Positions 63,176 through 64,000 of a stretch of DNA of 64,000 bases are shown piece by piece. The notes beneath the pieces are model-generated. The model did no database searches. It saw nothing but the letters and a program-made list of their open reading frames with translations, and had not been told where the DNA came from. Numbering within the stretch: position 1 is the first letter of the stretch; each line of letters starts with the position of its first letter. A program made the position numbers and the translations under genes. Source of the DNA: Auanema rhodensis (lineage: Eukaryota > Nematoda > Chromadorea > Rhabditida > Rhabditidae); assembly GCA_964057225.1 (NCBI GenBank), contig OZ059899.1, positions 2,170,001 to 2,234,000 on the forward strand, read 5' to 3'.

Positions 63176-64000
63176 TTTTTCAAACAATCATAACTAATTT
63201 TTGTATTAAGCGTTTCTCGATGTAGTATAGTGCATTCGATGCGGATTTTTAAGCTGCGTCGATCTGTGTTATCAGATTTGCGCTAGCTTAAAAATGCACC
63301 GAGATATCAACTGATATAAGTTCACACTTATATCCTCGATTTTCACCCTGAACAATTAATTTTTTCGTTGAATAACATTGTCTATCGTCTTTGCCTTGAA
63401 AAATGGAATCTAAAAACATCTACTTTTTGCTAAATTATTTTGAAATTTTTCGAAAAAATTTTTGTCAAAATGTTTTTGGAAGCAATGTTGAGTGTACATG
63501 GAAACTCAACATACACTAATGCATCATTTTTCAAACGATCATAACTAATTTTTGTATCAAGCGTTTCTCAATGTAGTATAGTGCATTCGATGCGGATTTT
63601 TAAGCTGCGTCGATCTGTGTTATCAGATTTGCGCTAGCTTAAAAATGCACCGAGATATCAACTGATATAAGTTCACACTTATATCCTCGATTTTCACCCT
63701 GAACAATTAATTTTTTCGTTGAATAGCATTGTCCATCGTCTTTGCCTTGAAAAAAGGAATCTAAAAACATCTACTTTTTGCTAAATTATTTTGAAATTTT
63801 TCGAAAAAATTTTTGTCAAAATGTTTTTGGAAGCAATGTTGAGTGCACATGGAAACTCAACATACACTAATGCATCATTTTTCAAACGATCATAACTAAT
63901 TTTTGTATCAAGCGTTTCTCGATGTAGTATAGTGCATTCGATGCGGATTTTTAAGCTGCGTCGATCTGTGTTATCAGATTTGCGCTAGCTTAAAAATGCA
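63176..64000 (+). repeat. Last monomers 181-183 (183 partial)
   Basis: Monomer 181 is a mosaic: caatc and tattaagcg/cgatg with gaacaattaa and tctatc. Monomer 182 has gaacaattaa, aatagc and tgcacat. Monomer 183 starts at 63878 and is cut by the window end after 123 bases. The hexamer pattern does not resume, and the array clearly continues beyond the window. Confidence 0.75.

Larger units (their letters stand above)
1..64000 (+). repeat. Satellite DNA array, 351-bp monomer, about 182 copies
   Basis: The whole window is a head-to-tail tandem array. The start sequence tttttcaaac recurs every 351 bases from position 1 to 63878, with only five 1-base losses across 64 kb and no inversion or foreign insertion. 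Any two monomers differ at only a few sites, so copies are roughly 95-99% alike by eye. A hand count of monomer 1 gives 113 G+C in 351 bases (32%) and 13 CpG against about 9 expected. Satellite arrays of this length and uniformity typically form centromeric or pericentromeric heterochromatin in eukaryotes. That role is inferred here, because the window has no flanking unique sequence. The period is about two nucleosome repeats, which is common among satellites. An insect source seems most likely, at low confidence. Confidence 0.98.

Noticed and set aside
1-64000. CRISPR array or prokaryotic repeat
   Set aside because: The 351-bp units follow each other directly with no spacers, there are no associated genes, and unit length and variant structure are those of eukaryotic satellite DNA.
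1-64000. Telomeric repeats, retroelement or viral fragments within the array
   Set aside because: Reading both strands monomer by monomer, I found no telomere-type short repeat, long terminal repeat, poly-A tail, target-site duplication or coding remnant. The 351-bp register is unbroken except for five 1-base losses.

Overview
The whole 64 kb is one uninterrupted satellite-DNA array. A unit of about 351 bp is repeated head to tail, always in the same orientation, roughly 182 times. I number the monomers from the first base (first bases tttttcaaac). Monomer n starts at 1+351(n-1), minus one base for each 350-bp monomer before it. The 350-bp monomers are 11, 79, 82, 84 and 110. The window ends inside monomer 183, at its base 123. 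I found no gene, RNA gene, transposon, CRISPR array or other non-satellite sequence on either strand. The only open frames of any length are ten copies of one 75-codon minus-strand frame in one monomer variant, and I judge these to be chance openings.

This is eukaryotic heterochromatin, most likely centromeric or pericentromeric. A hand count of the first monomer gives about 32% G+C. It has 13 CpG against about 9 expected, so CpG is not depleted, which argues against a heavily CpG-methylated vertebrate genome. Monomer length and AT-richness fit insect satellites (beetles have many of 140-360 bp), but I do not recognise the family and cannot name a species.

Almost all the information lies in how monomer variants are ordered. 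A few dozen diagnostic sites define the types, and the order of types repeats on several scales (higher-order repeats). (1) 1-4562: a tetramer pattern, then a run of monomers carrying aagctttt. (2) 4563-21059: a 9-monomer block (4563-7721 and 10881-14039), a 6-monomer block (8424-10529 and 16146-18251) and a 1053-bp trimer. (3) 21060-42817: organised around ten copies of a variant, here called X, that carries the array's only GAATTC sites. It contains 2457-bp 7-monomer units, an 11-monomer repeat, a 13-monomer repeat and a 1052-bp tandem duplication. (4) 38957-46678: alternation of an aacactatcc type with a gaacaattaa type. (5) 46679-56506: 702-bp dimers and 1053-bp trimers. (6) 56507-64000: an acttatttgtg type and a tgcacat type, with two adjacent copies of a 2106-bp hexamer.

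Within the monomer there are several dyads: a nested 59-base imperfect hairpin, a perfect 9-bp stem with a 4-base loop, the palindrome TTTTTCGAAAAA, and two overlapping, mutually exclusive stems near the 3' end. Variation is concentrated at monomer offsets of about 11-44 and 177-254. Offsets of about 118-176 and 283-351 are nearly invariant. The picture fits local homogenisation by unequal exchange and conversion, with duplications of up to 13 monomers. All comparisons were made by eye, so statements of identity mean that I saw no other differences.
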